Source: Isoperla grammatica (taxonomy: Eukaryota > Arthropoda > Insecta > Plecoptera > Perlodidae). From it: DNA of 64,000 nucleotides. Location of the stretch: assembly GCA_945910005.1 (NCBI GenBank), contig OX246749.1, forward strand, positions 30,582,311-30,646,310. The letters run 5' to 3'. How positions within the stretch are numbered: position 1 is the stretch's first letter; each line of letters opens with the position of its first letter. Below the pieces are notes generated by a model. The model made no database searches. It was given only the letters and a program-made list of their open reading frames with translations, and was not told the origin of the DNA. The translations under genes and the position numbers were made by a program. Shown here in pieces: positions 21,390 through 31,390 of this stretch.

Positions 21390-21714
21390 TTAGGCAGGGG
21401 GCAGATAGTTTTTAAGTTGTGCTATATCGCGTTCACAGCTGATGTAGGCTCGGCGATTGTTTGGGCCCAGAACAATAATTTGACCATCCTGGGTCCATAC
21501 ATTGCGAATTCCGACGATGCCCTTCACTTCGCTGAGCAGTTTTGCTCGAACTCGCGTGAGCGACTCCGTCAGCAAGAAGCCGGTCTTCGCGAGGTGCCGT
21601 TTCCGCCCCCACATTTCAGCCCTGACGTAATATCGGACCAATTTGACACTGACTGGCCTCGGGCGGCCCGCCGCAACCACCTGCGCCGTGTTGTGCCTGG
21701 CAGGCCCGACGCGA
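21390..21714 (-). pseudogene. LINE ORF1 C-terminal fragment
   Basis: The frame is open right from the truncation point: HNTAQVVAAGRPRPVSVKLV, then LTESLTRVRAKLLSEV and NVWTQDGQIIVLG. This is the conserved C-terminal part of CR1/L2-type ORF1 nucleic-acid-binding proteins (RPRP..VK, then VWT.DG.I). About 310 bases separate its stop from the ORF2 ATG. Confidence 0.7.
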
Positions 21715-21726
21715 TCTAACAGTAAG

Positions 21727-22170
21727 CAGAGTCACTCTCGGCCTATTCTACCCCGGGCCGAGACGGGTCTCCTTTCGTCGCCTCCAACGACAACCAGAGT
21801 CACTCTGGGCCTATTCTACCCCGGGCCGAGACGGGTCTCCTTTCGTCGCCTCTTACCACTAGCAGAGTCACTCTGGGCCTATTCTACCCCGGGCCGAGAC
21901 GGGTCTCCTTTCGTCGCCTCTTACGACTAGCAGAGTCACTCTGGGCCTATTTTACCCCGGGCCGAGACGGGTCTCCTTTCGTCGCCTCTTACGACTAGCA
22001 GAGTCACTCTCGGCCTGTTCTAACCCGGGCCCAGACGGGTTTCCTTTCGTCGTCTCTTACGACTAGCAGAGTCACTCTCGGCCTATTCTACCCCGGGCCC
22101 AGACGGGTCTCCTTAAGTCGCCTCTTAAGACTAGCAGGGTCACTCTGGGGCTTTTCTACACCAGGCCGAG
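21727..22170. repeat. 67-bp satellite, block 2
   Basis: About 6.5 copies of the same unit as block 1, directly continuing it across the LINE insertion. The last copies decay. Confidence 0.92.
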
Positions 22171-22190
22171 ACCATCCACGGGGTTTTCGC

Positions 22191-22401
22191 TGGTTATACT
22201 TGAATATAACTGACACTTGTTTTTACTTCCTTCTTCAATACTAATTATATGTTATTCATCAGAGTTTTAATTTTAATGTAGTGAATTCATTTCTTAATTA
22301 TTTACTTACATTTGAATATTGTTTGAAGACACCGGCAAATGTTCGTGCAAGTATTCTTGAAGAAAAATGGAAAACAATAATCAGTTATATTCAAGTATAA
22401 C
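22191..22401. mobile_element. Small foldback element
   Basis: Perfect 21-bp inverted ends (GTTATACTTGAATATAACTG... at 22191 and its complement ending at 22401) enclose 170 bp of AT-rich DNA. It sits where the satellite stops. Confidence 0.75.
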
Positions 22402-22654
22402 GTTAACTTTAACACATACATTCGAGGTATTTTATAAGTATACCTATTAAACTTGAGATTAATAAAAGTGTTTTATATCATTGTAAAGAGGAAACTTCAC
22501 AGTTTCTTAGAATGTGCATGTGCTTCTTGTACGTTCTCTGGTACAGGCGGTAGCGCTTACGAAAAATCTAGTACGGCTTTTTTAGATAGGTACGGAAGAC
22601 GCGTGTGAAGCAGTCAACGCCTACTTTGGTTCCCTATAAGGGCTCACCCGGAGA

Positions 22655-22962
22655 TACGTCGTGTGACCGTGGTGTGACCTAGCTGTCGAGTACGTCGTAT
22701 GACCATGGTGTGACCTAGCTGTCGAATACGTCGTGTGACCGTGGTGTGACCTAGCTGTCGAATACGTCGTGTGACCATGGTGTGACCTAGCTGTCAAGTA
22801 CGTCGTGTGACCGTGGTGTGACCTAGCTGTCGAATACGTCGTGTGACCGTGGTGTGACCTAGCTGTCAAGTACGTCGTGTGACCATGGTGGGACCTAGCT
22901 GTCGAGTACGTCGTATGACCATGGTGTGACCTAGCTGTCGAGTACGTCGTGTGACCATGGTG
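22655..22962. repeat. 36-bp tandem repeat
   Basis: About 8.5 copies of TACGTCGTGTGACCATGGTG plus TGACCTAGCTGTCGAG. Units contain the dyad GTGACC..GGTGTGACC. Because 36 is a multiple of three, several frames stay open, but I see no reason to call a protein. Confidence 0.92.
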
Positions 22963-22963
22963 A

Positions 22964-23395
22964 GCAGAGTCACTCTCGGCTTATTCTTCCCCGGGCCAAG
23001 ACGGGTCTCCTTTCGTCGCCTCTTACGGACTAACAGAGTGACTCTGGGCCTATTTTACCCCGGGCCGAGACGGGTCTCCTTTCGTCATCTCTTACGACTA
23101 GCGGAGTCACTCTGGGCCTATTCTACCCCGGGCCCAGACGGGTCTCCTTTCGTCGCCTCTTACGACTAACAGAGTGACTCTGGGCCTATTTTACCCCGGG
23201 CCGAGACGGGTCTCCTTTCGTCATCTCTTACGACTAGCGGAGTCACTCTGGGCCTATTCTACCCCGGGCCCAGACGGGTCTCCTTTCGTCGCCTCTTACG
23301 ACTAACAGAGTGACTCTGGGCCTATTTTACCCCGGGCCAAGACGGGTCTCCTTTCGTTGCCTCTTACGACTAGCAGAGTCACTCTGGGCCTATAC
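22964..23395. repeat. 67-bp satellite, block 3
   Basis: About 6.5 further copies of the satellite, including a local two-unit higher-order pattern (GCGGAGTCACTCTGGG alternating with AACAGAGTGACTCTGGG). Confidence 0.92.
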
Positions 23396-23703
23396 TACAG
23401 GTGGACCGCATTTTTCGGTGCTGCGCTCTGGTGGTTGAGCTTTCAAAGATCCCCATTGCATCTGCAGTCGTTAGAGTGCAACTTTACACGTGCCCACTTT
23501 GTAAGGCATATCGACTTTGGTAAACTAGTTTCGGTTCTTCTTTAAAAAACTCAAAAATTGTTGATAGCAAAACTGCGATGATCACGAATCACGATGTAAA
23601 CAACCCACACAACAATTAAAAATCAGTTTTCAAATGTTATATCAAGGTTCATTGATGCATACAAGATCATCATCTACAAACCTTGATTAATTTTTATGTT
23701 TTT

Positions 23704-24027
23704 AATGGGCGTCTCAGGTCAAAGCTGAAGTAGGTTGCAGCACCTGTCCTGAAAGGTCCAACTTTGTAATTCATTCCATGTTAAATATTGTCGTTAGTCA
23801 ACTGTCTAACTGTCAAATGTCAATATGGTTATTTTGTATCTATAACAAAGGTATTCTCTGTCAAAAACCTTGCAAAACATTACTACAATGGATGATTTAT
23901 ATTTAAAAGCATTAAATATAAACGACTTGAATGTTTGAATTGAGAAAACGAGGTGCAAAGATCGAGTTGGACCTTTCAGTACTGCTAGCGCTGCGTGCGG
24001 CAGAAAGTCGCGCCTGAGACGCCCATT
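23704..24027. mobile_element. Foldback element
   Basis: Terminal inverted repeats AATGGGCGTCTCAGG / CCTGAGACGCCCATT, with an inner inverted pair CTGAAAGGTCCAACT / AGTTGGACCTTTCAG. The centre is AT-rich and non-coding. No clear target duplication. Confidence 0.75.
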
Positions 24028-24067
24028 GTTGCTAATAAAGATTTAGAGGACCGTGATGATAATCATA

Positions 24068-24151
24068 CAAAGGGTCCTAGATCGTTTTTGAAATGGTCTT
24101 TCCCCTGGCGGCGTGTCGTCAAACTCGCTACTAGCGATCTAGTGGACCTTG
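24068..24151. mobile_element. Diverged mini-MITE family B copy
   Basis: Ends CAAAGGGTCCTAGATCG and CGATCTAGTGGACCTTG are inverted and resemble the family B termini. The interior keeps a TGGCGGCGTGTCGTCAAACTC segment. Flanking duplication has decayed. Confidence 0.6.
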
Positions 24152-24804
24152 CCTGACGCCATGCGACCATGCGACTGCGATCTCTTCTGTGCGCATGCGC
24201 GGATCTTCTTTCTCTATTATTCACGAAATGGAGTTTTCTCTCTCTTTGAAATTGGCAACGTTGAAATAGCACACTTGGAGATATAACTCGTAATTATTTA
24301 AATTCTATCAAAATTGTCGATGTTCGGTTGTGTATAATGCCTCAATAGAGAGTTAGTGCTGCACGTAACATAGAACACATGAGTTAAATATGTATATTTA
24401 CTGAAATTTTGGTGTTTGAAAAAAACCGCGGGTTATTTTAAATAGGCAGTGCACTGGCTTTGCACGGAAACGGGTTCCCGCCTTGACTTTGGCGGACTAT
24501 TGCGATATATCTCGTATTCAAGTCAACACAGACGGTGGGATTCAAAAGTATACAAACGAATATCACATACGTATTCTTTTTTTTGAAACTGATTTTGTCA
24601 AATTAAATTACTCAATGGAAAATAGCCAGAAATTAGTGTGTTGAGAAACACTATGGGGGTAGGCGCATTTACTTACTATATCATAGGTAACTTTATGTAT
24701 AGTAAGTTAACGTATTATAACCATTTGTCGTCGGAATCACGGTCAGTGATAGCCAACGACGCCATATTTTATGAAGATGTCAACAACTTGAGCCAGTACT
24801 AAAA

Positions 24805-24930
24805 TTTAGCCGGGGCATCGACGAGCGGCTTACATTTGGACCACCGCTAAATGTTAGCCGGGCGTTGTGACCCATTTTGAACTTTAGCCGTGGGCTTAAC
24901 GTTTAGCCGGGCGTTATAAGACCGGACCTA
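24805..24930. repeat. Short imperfect repeats around TTTAGCCGGGCGTT
   Basis: Four irregular copies of a (T)TTAGCCGGGC motif about 30 bp apart. Non-coding. Confidence 0.5.
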
Positions 24931-25353
24931 AAAATAGTAAAAGTTGTTCATAAACATTTATTTTAATGCTGTAACAGAAAAAACAGTGGGTTTACGGTGT
25001 ATTTCTTGGGAAAAAGTGAGCTCAAAAAGTGTAACAGCACACTCCATAAATACCATAAATATAATTATAAGTCGTGGAAAATACTTCTCGTATAATATAA
25101 GCTCTAGATAAGCAAAACAAGTTGGTGAAATCTTTAATGAACTTCTGCATGCGTCAACATGGAATTATAATATTATTGCCAGGCAATGTATGAACATGCT
25201 AGAGAAGATAAAGTATGGCAAATTGGTAATTATCGTATTCGAATCATCGAATGTAATTATTTTGTTCTTAAGTATAGATATATTTACAATATTTATAGGT
25301 ATCAGGTCAGGCTGATATCGCCTGTTCAACAGTAGTAAAATATAATAATATAG

Positions 25354-25548
25354 TGTTAGAAATACATATTTAAGATTTGAAATCGCCAAGGCGCTGAGCG
25401 GGTCAACAATAGTAACGACGCGGAGTCGGTTGTTATCTATGGCCTAGTGGGTCTGAACGACTGTCAGCTTCTATAAAAAATAAAGAAATATCGTAATCCT
25501 GACTGAGTGTATTATATTTAAAGTGAATCAAAGTTTCTCTTTTTAACA
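25354..25548 (+). repeat. 5' LTR
   Basis: 195 bp, TG...CA ends. An AATAAA lies near 25480 (TAAAAAATAAAGAAA). It matches the 3' LTR by eye without differences. Confidence 0.9.
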
Positions 25549-25835
25549 TCAGAAGTGGGATATGGACTAATAATCAGATGCAAAACGTTGCAAAATACCA
25601 CGTGTGAATCTTCTCCTCTTGCGTGCGCGTGAGGATACAAATATGTTTGTATAGCTAAAGGAAGACAATACGAACAATTACGTAAATTCAAACGTGAATT
25701 ACAAATAATTCGGACAGAAACGAACACGTGTGATACCTAAATCTCAATTCTGTGCGCGTGAGGTAATAGTTAAACGAACTTTACGTAGCCTGTAATTAGT
25801 TCAATTCAAACGTGAATTACTAATTATAATTAATC

Positions 25836-27263
25836 ATGTCTAACGTTAATAACACACAGATCGACAATAAGATCGAACTACTGTACCAAGCTAGTCAAGA
25901 GGATCAAACTCAACAACCTCCCGGCAGGCCTAGGCTTAGGCCTACATCTGATTCATTCGAAGAAATAAACCAAGGTACGATGACTGTAGAAGCCATGATG
26001 CAGCTCATGATTGAACAAAACAAAAGAAAAGATGAACAGATGACAATAATGCTAAATGCACTAACGGTAAGGCCTAGAGAACCCGAATATAGGGTCATGC
26101 CTGATTTGCATAAGAGCATTCCATGTTTTGATGGAGAAGGATCCAGTTCGAAAGCATCGTCATGGATACATTCTGTGGAAAGTACAGGTGAAATCCACAA
26201 ATGGAACGAATCGTTCATACTTGAGAGTGCACGTACCCATCTTGTTGGGGCAGCATCACATTGGTATCGCTATAGAAAATTCCACAACTGGGCAGATTTC
26301 GTCAGCCAGTTTAGAGCGAAATTTGTAGGTGGATCAAGCTTACCGGAACGCTGGAAGCTGATGCAGCAGCGTGTACAAGTGCATGGTGAAAGCACAAGTG
26401 CGTATTTCCACGAAAAGATTGCCCTGTGTCACGATGTCAACCTGGACTTTAACGAAACAAAGTCGCAAGTCTTAATCGGACTATGGTCACGTGATTTGTG
26501 CGACATGTTGATGGCGAGATATCATGCAAACGCCGATCAGCTACTTCAAGATGTACGTTATTTCGAAGAAATCCATAAAGAAAGAGTTGAACGAATTCCA
26601 CGACGAGAGAAGGCAGCGCCACAGCCAGCTCAACCACGATTAATGGAGACCAGCGTTAAACGGACGGATGGACCATTCATGAAGACGGAGGCTTCAGCGA
26701 TGAAGACGGAACCCAAGATAAGTACTAAAGCTACGCCAAGCTCTTTTAACGGTGCGAACGTAAAGTGTTTTAATTGCAATAAAATGGGACACATTTCACG
26801 AGATTGCATGGAGGCACGACGCCCATTAAAATGTATCGAATGTGGAATGGAAGGCCACACGAAGAAATACTGTAATAATAAGCAACCCAAGTCAGTAAGT
26901 CTTATAACGTTGGACGACCAAGGAAGTAGCCCTTCAAAGTATGTGAAAACGGCTAAAATTGAAAACTACGAGCTACAAGCCCTGATTGATCCCGGAAGCT
27001 CAACGTGTACCATTCAAGCATCAGCAGCCATCCGCTGCCAGTTGAAGATTCAACCAACAACGTCAACGCTTGTCGGATTTGGAATCGCAGACAACCTCAC
27101 GAAGCCGATAGGACAATCAATTGTTAAAGTTGAAATAGATGGAATCGTCGGCGAAGAAGTTGGAGTTCTTGTTGTTCCAGACCAGGCGCAACCAACGGAA
27201 ATGTTAATAGGTAGGACCTGGTTGGATCAACCAACAATTGCTTACGCGAGAATTGATGACTAA
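25836..27263 (+). CDS. gag: Gag-protease polyprotein of the Ty3/gypsy element (475 aa)
   Basis: Structural protein plus aspartic protease. A capsid-like region (about residues 90-250, with a retrotransposon-gag pattern of conserved tryptophans) is followed by two CCHC zinc knuckles, CFNCNKMGHISRDC and CIECGMEGHTKKYC (about 311-348), that bind the element RNA. A protease domain then has the active-site motif ALIDPGSS near 383 (Asp present; the usual Thr/Ser is replaced by Pro, D-P-G). The stop TAA separates it from the pol fragment by 40 bases. The frame is intact. The D-P-G protease motif is unusual and may be inactive or a family variant. Confidence 0.8.
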   Translation: MSNVNNTQIDNKIELLYQASQEDQTQQPPGRPRLRPTSDSFEEINQGTMTVEAMMQLMIEQNKRKDEQMTIMLNALTVRPREPEYRVMPDLHKSIPCFDGEGSSSKASSWIHSVESTGEIHKWNESFILESARTHLVGAASHWYRYRKFHNWADFVSQFRAKFVGGSSLPERWKLMQQRVQVHGESTSAYFHEKIALCHDVNLDFNETKSQVLIGLWSRDLCDMLMARYHANADQLLQDVRYFEEIHKERVERIPRREKAAPQPAQPRLMETSVKRTDGPFMKTEASAMKTEPKISTKATPSSFNGANVKCFNCNKMGHISRDCMEARRPLKCIECGMEGHTKKYCNNKQPKSVSLITLDDQGSSPSKYVKTAKIENYELQALIDPGSSTCTIQASAAIRCQLKIQPTTSTLVGFGIADNLTKPIGQSIVKVEIDGIVGEEVGVLVVPDQAQPTEMLIGRTWLDQPTIAYARIDD

Positions 27264-27302
27264 TTAATAATAGGCTACCGTACCGAAGAACCGTTCTCGA
27301 CC

Positions 27303-27977
27303 ATGACGGTAGACTTGTCAAATCGAGTTTATTTACGACCAGTCGCGAGTAAAGTTGTACTTCCGGCAAATTCTATGAACTTTCTACAAGTACGGTCGGA
27401 ATCAACGCAAGACTTTACCATGGTTTGCGACCAAGGCGATTTTCATCAAGTGTTTTCTATTATCGGAGGTCAAACGATTGTACCAATTATGAACAGCAGC
27501 GACAAGGAAATAACTCTAACCGACAATAGTTCTGTGGCGCGAGGCCGAGTTATTGAAAACTGTACGACTACGAACAACATTTTGCACGACGAGGGCAAGC
27601 GTCTGCCGTTTCGTCCTATCGACCTTGAAGACCTAAATATCGATTACAGTGTCAGTCAGCTACAAGCTACCGAGTTACTGGAATTGGTGAACGAGTACAG
27701 AGACTGCTTCTCTCTGACACTAGAAGAGTTAGGGTGTACCAACTTAGCGACCATGCAGATTGTCGAAGAACCCGGAAGTAAACCAGTTGCCAGTCGCCCT
27801 TACAAAACGAACGCAGCCGAGCGCGAGACGATACGCGGAATTGTAAAAGAATGGAAGGAGGCAGGTGTTGTGACAGAAACTACATCGCCCTATGCAAGAC
27901 CGTTACTTCTTGTCAAGAAGAAGACGGGAGAACAACGCTTGTATTTGTATTTGTTAGTTTATGATTTGCCTATGTAA
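27303..27977 (+). pseudogene. pol: Truncated pol: N-terminal reverse transcriptase only
   Basis: The frame carries the linker and the first part of a gypsy-type reverse transcriptase (SRPYKTNAAERETIRGIVKE, then SPYARPLLLVKKKTGEQR). It changes abruptly to LYLYLLVYDLPM and stops. The catalytic region, RNase H and integrase are absent; only about 50 bases separate the stop from the 3' LTR. The element cannot move by itself. Confidence 0.8.
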
Positions 27978-28026
27978 CGTCAATATTTTTATTATCGAGG
28001 CCGATAATAATTGCAGAATGGCCGAA

Positions 28027-28221
28027 TGTTAGAAATACATATTTAAGATTTGAAATCGCCAAGGCGCTGAGCGGGTCAACAATAGTAACGACGCGGAGTC
28101 GGTTGTTATCTATGGCCTAGTGGGTCTGAACGACTGTCAGCTTCTATAAAAAATAAAGAAATATCGTAATCCTGACTGAGTGTATTATATTTAAAGTGAA
28201 TCAAAGTTTCTCTTTTTAACA
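28027..28221 (+). repeat. 3' LTR
   Basis: 195 bp, apparently identical to the 5' LTR. No obvious polypurine tract precedes it, consistent with the internal deletion ending next to the LTR. Confidence 0.9.
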
Positions 28222-29440
28222 ATAGATACAAATAAGTATTATTTATTTGCCTTTACCTGTATGAACACTTTACTTTTCCAAACAAATTATTGTAGCCTAG
28301 AGAGCTAGAGTCTATAAACAAAACCTGGCCAGAAGTAAGTTTTCTATAACGTTGCCACGCAATGACTACAATACACCAATAATATCCAACAATCCTCGAG
28401 TTAAATGTATTCATTGTGTTGACAATAAATGAGGAAATTCGAAGGTAGGAACTGAACTGGAACTGTTTAATTACATGCTTTTCCACATGAAAAACAAATT
28501 CCATTACGATTCAGACGGAAAAATGTAAAATCTACGCGAAACTTAAGTGTTTTTTATAACGCCATACAATATTGAAACAGTGAACAATGTCAGGAACGTA
28601 GTAAGAACTGAACCTGTGGCTACAAAAGTTTAAGAATTGCAACCATTACGTTGAAACGTTGTAGGGTATATTGTTCGTCCTCAGTTTACCATTTATCCTC
28701 ATACCCACTTATACCCATGGATGGGTTGATATGTCGCCATATATACCATTTCGTTCTGTCAGCGGACCTTGGGGATATGTTTAAATTACAGTGTCTAGAG
28801 TAATTCAAGTACAAAAAATTTTTTTAAAAAAACAAAAAAAACACGGGAAATATGTTCTGAAAACAAAGTTACAAAACTCATTTCGTTGCATTGATTCATC
28901 AATATCATGATTCAAGGTGGGTTAAGGAATTGATGATACACTGAAAACACTTTTCCAAAATATTTTCAGAATGTAGACAACAATGCACACAATAGAAAAG
29001 ACTCGCAACATTTTTTTTATTTGGTTTCTGGTTACTTCAAGTTAAAAAAAAAAGCACGCACCAACTTGGTTTTTTCCTAAAAGGTGCAGCAATAATCAAG
29101 CGAGCGTCTCCATTAGACCTTTATGGCACTTCATTCTGTTTTCTTTTTCTTTTTTTTTATGTCTGTCGATAGCGGTCGAACGGAAAGTCCGACAACTTTA
29201 AATTTGGACTATCTACAAGGCTCGATGTGGATTGGAGGTGTATAGTTTTGAGGCAAAATCGTTCGAAAAGTTACAAAGTTACACCATAGTTACTGCAAAA
29301 TATTTTTCTCAAACACAGTAACGGCAAAATGTGAGGCGCTTATCTTACAGTAAGCTATTGTCCGGTCACGAAAATACTAACTTAGAAGCGATCTAAAACG
29401 TATTAGAGGCAGAAATTACATTTTTATTGCTGATAATAAG
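28222..29440. other. AT-rich intergenic sequence
   Basis: No gene or clear repeat recognised. A CAGTGGCGGACC motif near 29451 resembles a DNA-transposon end, but no partner was found. Confidence 0.4.
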
Positions 29441-29778
29441 TTTTAATAACAGTGGCGGACCGCGGCGATAACACTAGACAAAATGACACCGAAAATTCTA
29501 AGCAACGCACATTGCACTGCATTCAACAATATCGGGAAGTATAATAGCTATGGAAATTAGAAAAAAAATTGCAATGCGCATTCTTGATTTGTTGTTTATT
29601 GTTGTTTTTATTAGCTTTGAGATCTTTTCGCCAGAAAGTTCGTAGATATGTACGCGCTCGCTTATCAACGCGTGAAACATAGCGTTTTCCTAGTTTTTAT
29701 GTATTTAGTCAAAGAACATTGTGGACGCGCCACCGCTAGGCCTGTTGGCGCCGACTGGCGGCCGCCTCGCGCACCAGG

Positions 29779-29940
29779 GGGGGTGAGTCTCGACGCTTTT
29801 TTCACGTGGAATGACTGCTTTTCACGCTTACTTTCGACAATCGGTAGTCTCGACGTACTTTCGATTCCTATTCCGCGTTGAAGAAAATGATTTCGATACT
29901 TTCGACAGACGAAAGTGACGTCAGAGTGTCACATGGCCGG
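29779..29940 (+). repeat. Left terminal region of the Harbinger element
   Basis: Contains GGGGGTGAGTCTCGA, CACGTGGAA, ACTTTCGAC and GTAGTCTCGA in the order seen, inverted, near 63600-63770. It probably also includes the transposase promoter. Confidence 0.6.
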
Positions 29941-30158
29941 TGTTCCGACAGCAGAGCAGCTGTTTAGCCGACCCAGCTGACTTGTGCTCAACGTTTCTAG
30001 ATTGTTTTTAGCTTTTCATAGGCGTACGTGTTCTTCACGGCCGAAGATAAGTAAAAATGGATGCATTTGGTATCTATTTGGTGTTAAAGGAAATAGCGGT
30101 GGAAGAGAGGCGGGTTGTACGACGTGAACGTGTTTATCGGCAGCGTCTTGCTGCGATG

Positions 30159-30233
30159 CAAGGTCTACTGGATTTACTCCTAGCGGAGTAATTGCGAAGC
30201 GCGCGCGCGCTACAAGCGATCTAGTGGACCTTG
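30159..30233. mobile_element. Mini-MITE family B in transposase exon 1
   Basis: CAAGGTCTACT ... AGTGGACCTTG ends, 75 bp. It is flanked by GCTGCGATG at 30150-30158 and 30234-30242 (9 matching bases; 8 expected plus one extra G). It brings an in-frame TAA. Confidence 0.85.
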
Positions 30234-30272
30234 GCTGCGATGGAGCTAGCCGAAAACACGTTCACTTCGTAC

Positions 30273-30328
30273 CACAGCCTTCTCGACGGGTCAATCCGCG
30301 ATTTGAACCGACGTTCGAGAAGGCTGTG
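30273..30328. mobile_element. Mini-MITE family A (56 bp) in transposase exon 1
   Basis: Palindromic 56-bp element with CACAGCCTTCTCGA termini. Perfect 8-bp duplication CTTCGTAC at 30265-30272 and 30329-30336. It is the uninterrupted reference for the nested copy at 12492. Confidence 0.9.
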
Positions 30329-30495
30329 CTTCGTACTTTAGATTCAGTAGGGAAATGGTCCGCGGACTAATAAACGATTTGAGACCCGGCATGCCTCCAC
30401 AACGCAGGAGGTCAGATCTGTCTGTTGAAGTTCGGGTAAGTTAACTATAAGTTTACTATGTCATAGGCAAGGCCTAGGCCTAGGCCTACGATCTA

Positions 30496-31390
30496 TAGTG
30501 GAGACACCTCGGACAACGAACCAGTCGATCCACTGCGTCGAGCTTATATTTACTAGGGACCGGATTCACAAGGAGTCCTTAGTCTTATTTTGGTCTTATC
30601 TCTAAGACCGGCCTTACTTTGAACATGTTGTAAAACCTGACCCAGGTCACATGAAAAGTTACTAATTCCTGATGAGAACAAGGACATAATGAACATTCCA
30701 ATAATGTTTTAAAATCCGTCCTTAGATATTTTTCTGGTTTTATAAAAGATTCAAAGTTAGGCCGGTCTTAGAGATAAGACCAAAAAAAGACTTAGCACCT
30801 CTTGTGAATCCGGGCCCTGGTTTGTAAACCCCTCATTAGGGGGGGTAGTCGGGCCGACTTGTTCGCGCTACATTCCATGCACTCATTTCCTAGAATTTCA
30901 TAATTGGCTACACAAACAACTGTAAAAGCTCAATTCCAAATATAAACGAATGTTTTATTTGAATTAACGTTTCGGAAACTTATTCCTGAATATAGAACAG
31001 AACACCACGAGCTTGAAACTTTTTTATTTTTTCTTGTAGCGTTATTATTAGATGAATGCGAATCAAACGATTTGCATACTGCATACATGAATTACATAAT
31101 ATGTTTCTTCAAAATCCTACTACAAAGACGATTAAAAGATGACAATATGCATAAATGTTTTTAGAAAACGATTGTGATAATTGAAGATTACGTAAACCCA
31201 GAAGCAAAAATAATAAAATTAGCACGGGGTATTTAACAGAATACATCAGTCCGCAATCTGATTAAACGATCTTCTAGCTTTGAACATTGACATGAATGCG
31301 ATGCATTCCAAGGGTTGTACAAAATATGGTCATCTCTCAGAACCGGTTTTCGCCGGAAATTCTGGTTCGTTGTCCGAGGTGTCTCCACTG
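30496..31390. mobile_element. Mariner-like nonautonomous element in transposase intron 1
   Basis: Inverted ends (C/T)AGTGGAGACACCTCGGAC and complement (about 28 bp, nearly perfect) are bounded by TA on both sides (30494-30495 and 31391-31392). It is 895 bp, non-coding, and itself contains the 30557 MITE. Confidence 0.75.
30557..30816. mobile_element. GGATTCACAAG-type MITE nested in the mariner-like element
   Basis: Inverted ends GGACCGGATTCACAAG / CTTGTGAATCCGGGCC, with inner inverted CTTATCTCTAAGACCGGCC. Related to the element at 55325. The flanks here do not give a clean 3-bp duplication. Confidence 0.7.

Larger units (their letters stand above)
17544..21714 (-). mobile_element. 5'-truncated CR1/L2-like LINE inserted in the satellite
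   Basis: The element is flanked by TCTAACAATAAG (17532-17543) and TCTAACAGTAAG (21715-21726), a 12-bp target duplication with one change. Its 3' end (low coordinates) is an ATCT/GATA repeat tail preceded by AATAAA. The 5' end is truncated inside ORF1. Confidence 0.85.
25354..28221 (+). mobile_element. Ty3/gypsy LTR retrotransposon, pol-deleted
   Basis: Two 195-bp LTRs (25354-25548 and 28027-28221) start TGTTAG and end TAACA. They look identical base for base. ATAG flanks both sides (25350-25353 and 28222-28225) as target duplication. The 5' LTR is followed by TCAGAAGTGGGATA, a primer-binding-like site. The interior keeps gag, protease and the beginning of reverse transcriptase; the rest of pol is missing. 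Confidence 0.88.
30057..30435 (+). pseudogene. HARBI1-like exon 1 with two MITE insertions
   Basis: ATG at 30057; donor CGG|GTAAGT. Each insertion is bounded by a target duplication (GCTGCGATG twice, CTTCGTAC twice). The sequence outside them is a continuous 77-codon frame ending in a phase 0 donor. Confidence 0.85.

Noticed and set aside
22621..22869. Minus frame of 12-residue repeats (TARSHHGHTTYS)
   Set aside because: Follows from a 36-bp tandem repeat being divisible by three. No signal, start context or flanking coding sequence.
29779..29783. Clean Harbinger target duplication at the outer ends
   Set aside because: Left flank (CCA or AGG, depending on the G run) and right flank (TGA) do not match. 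The single-element model therefore rests on termini and gene order only.
30554..30819. 3-bp duplication around the MITE at 30557
   Set aside because: TAG on one side and CTG on the other do not match, unlike the CAG pair of its relative at 55325.
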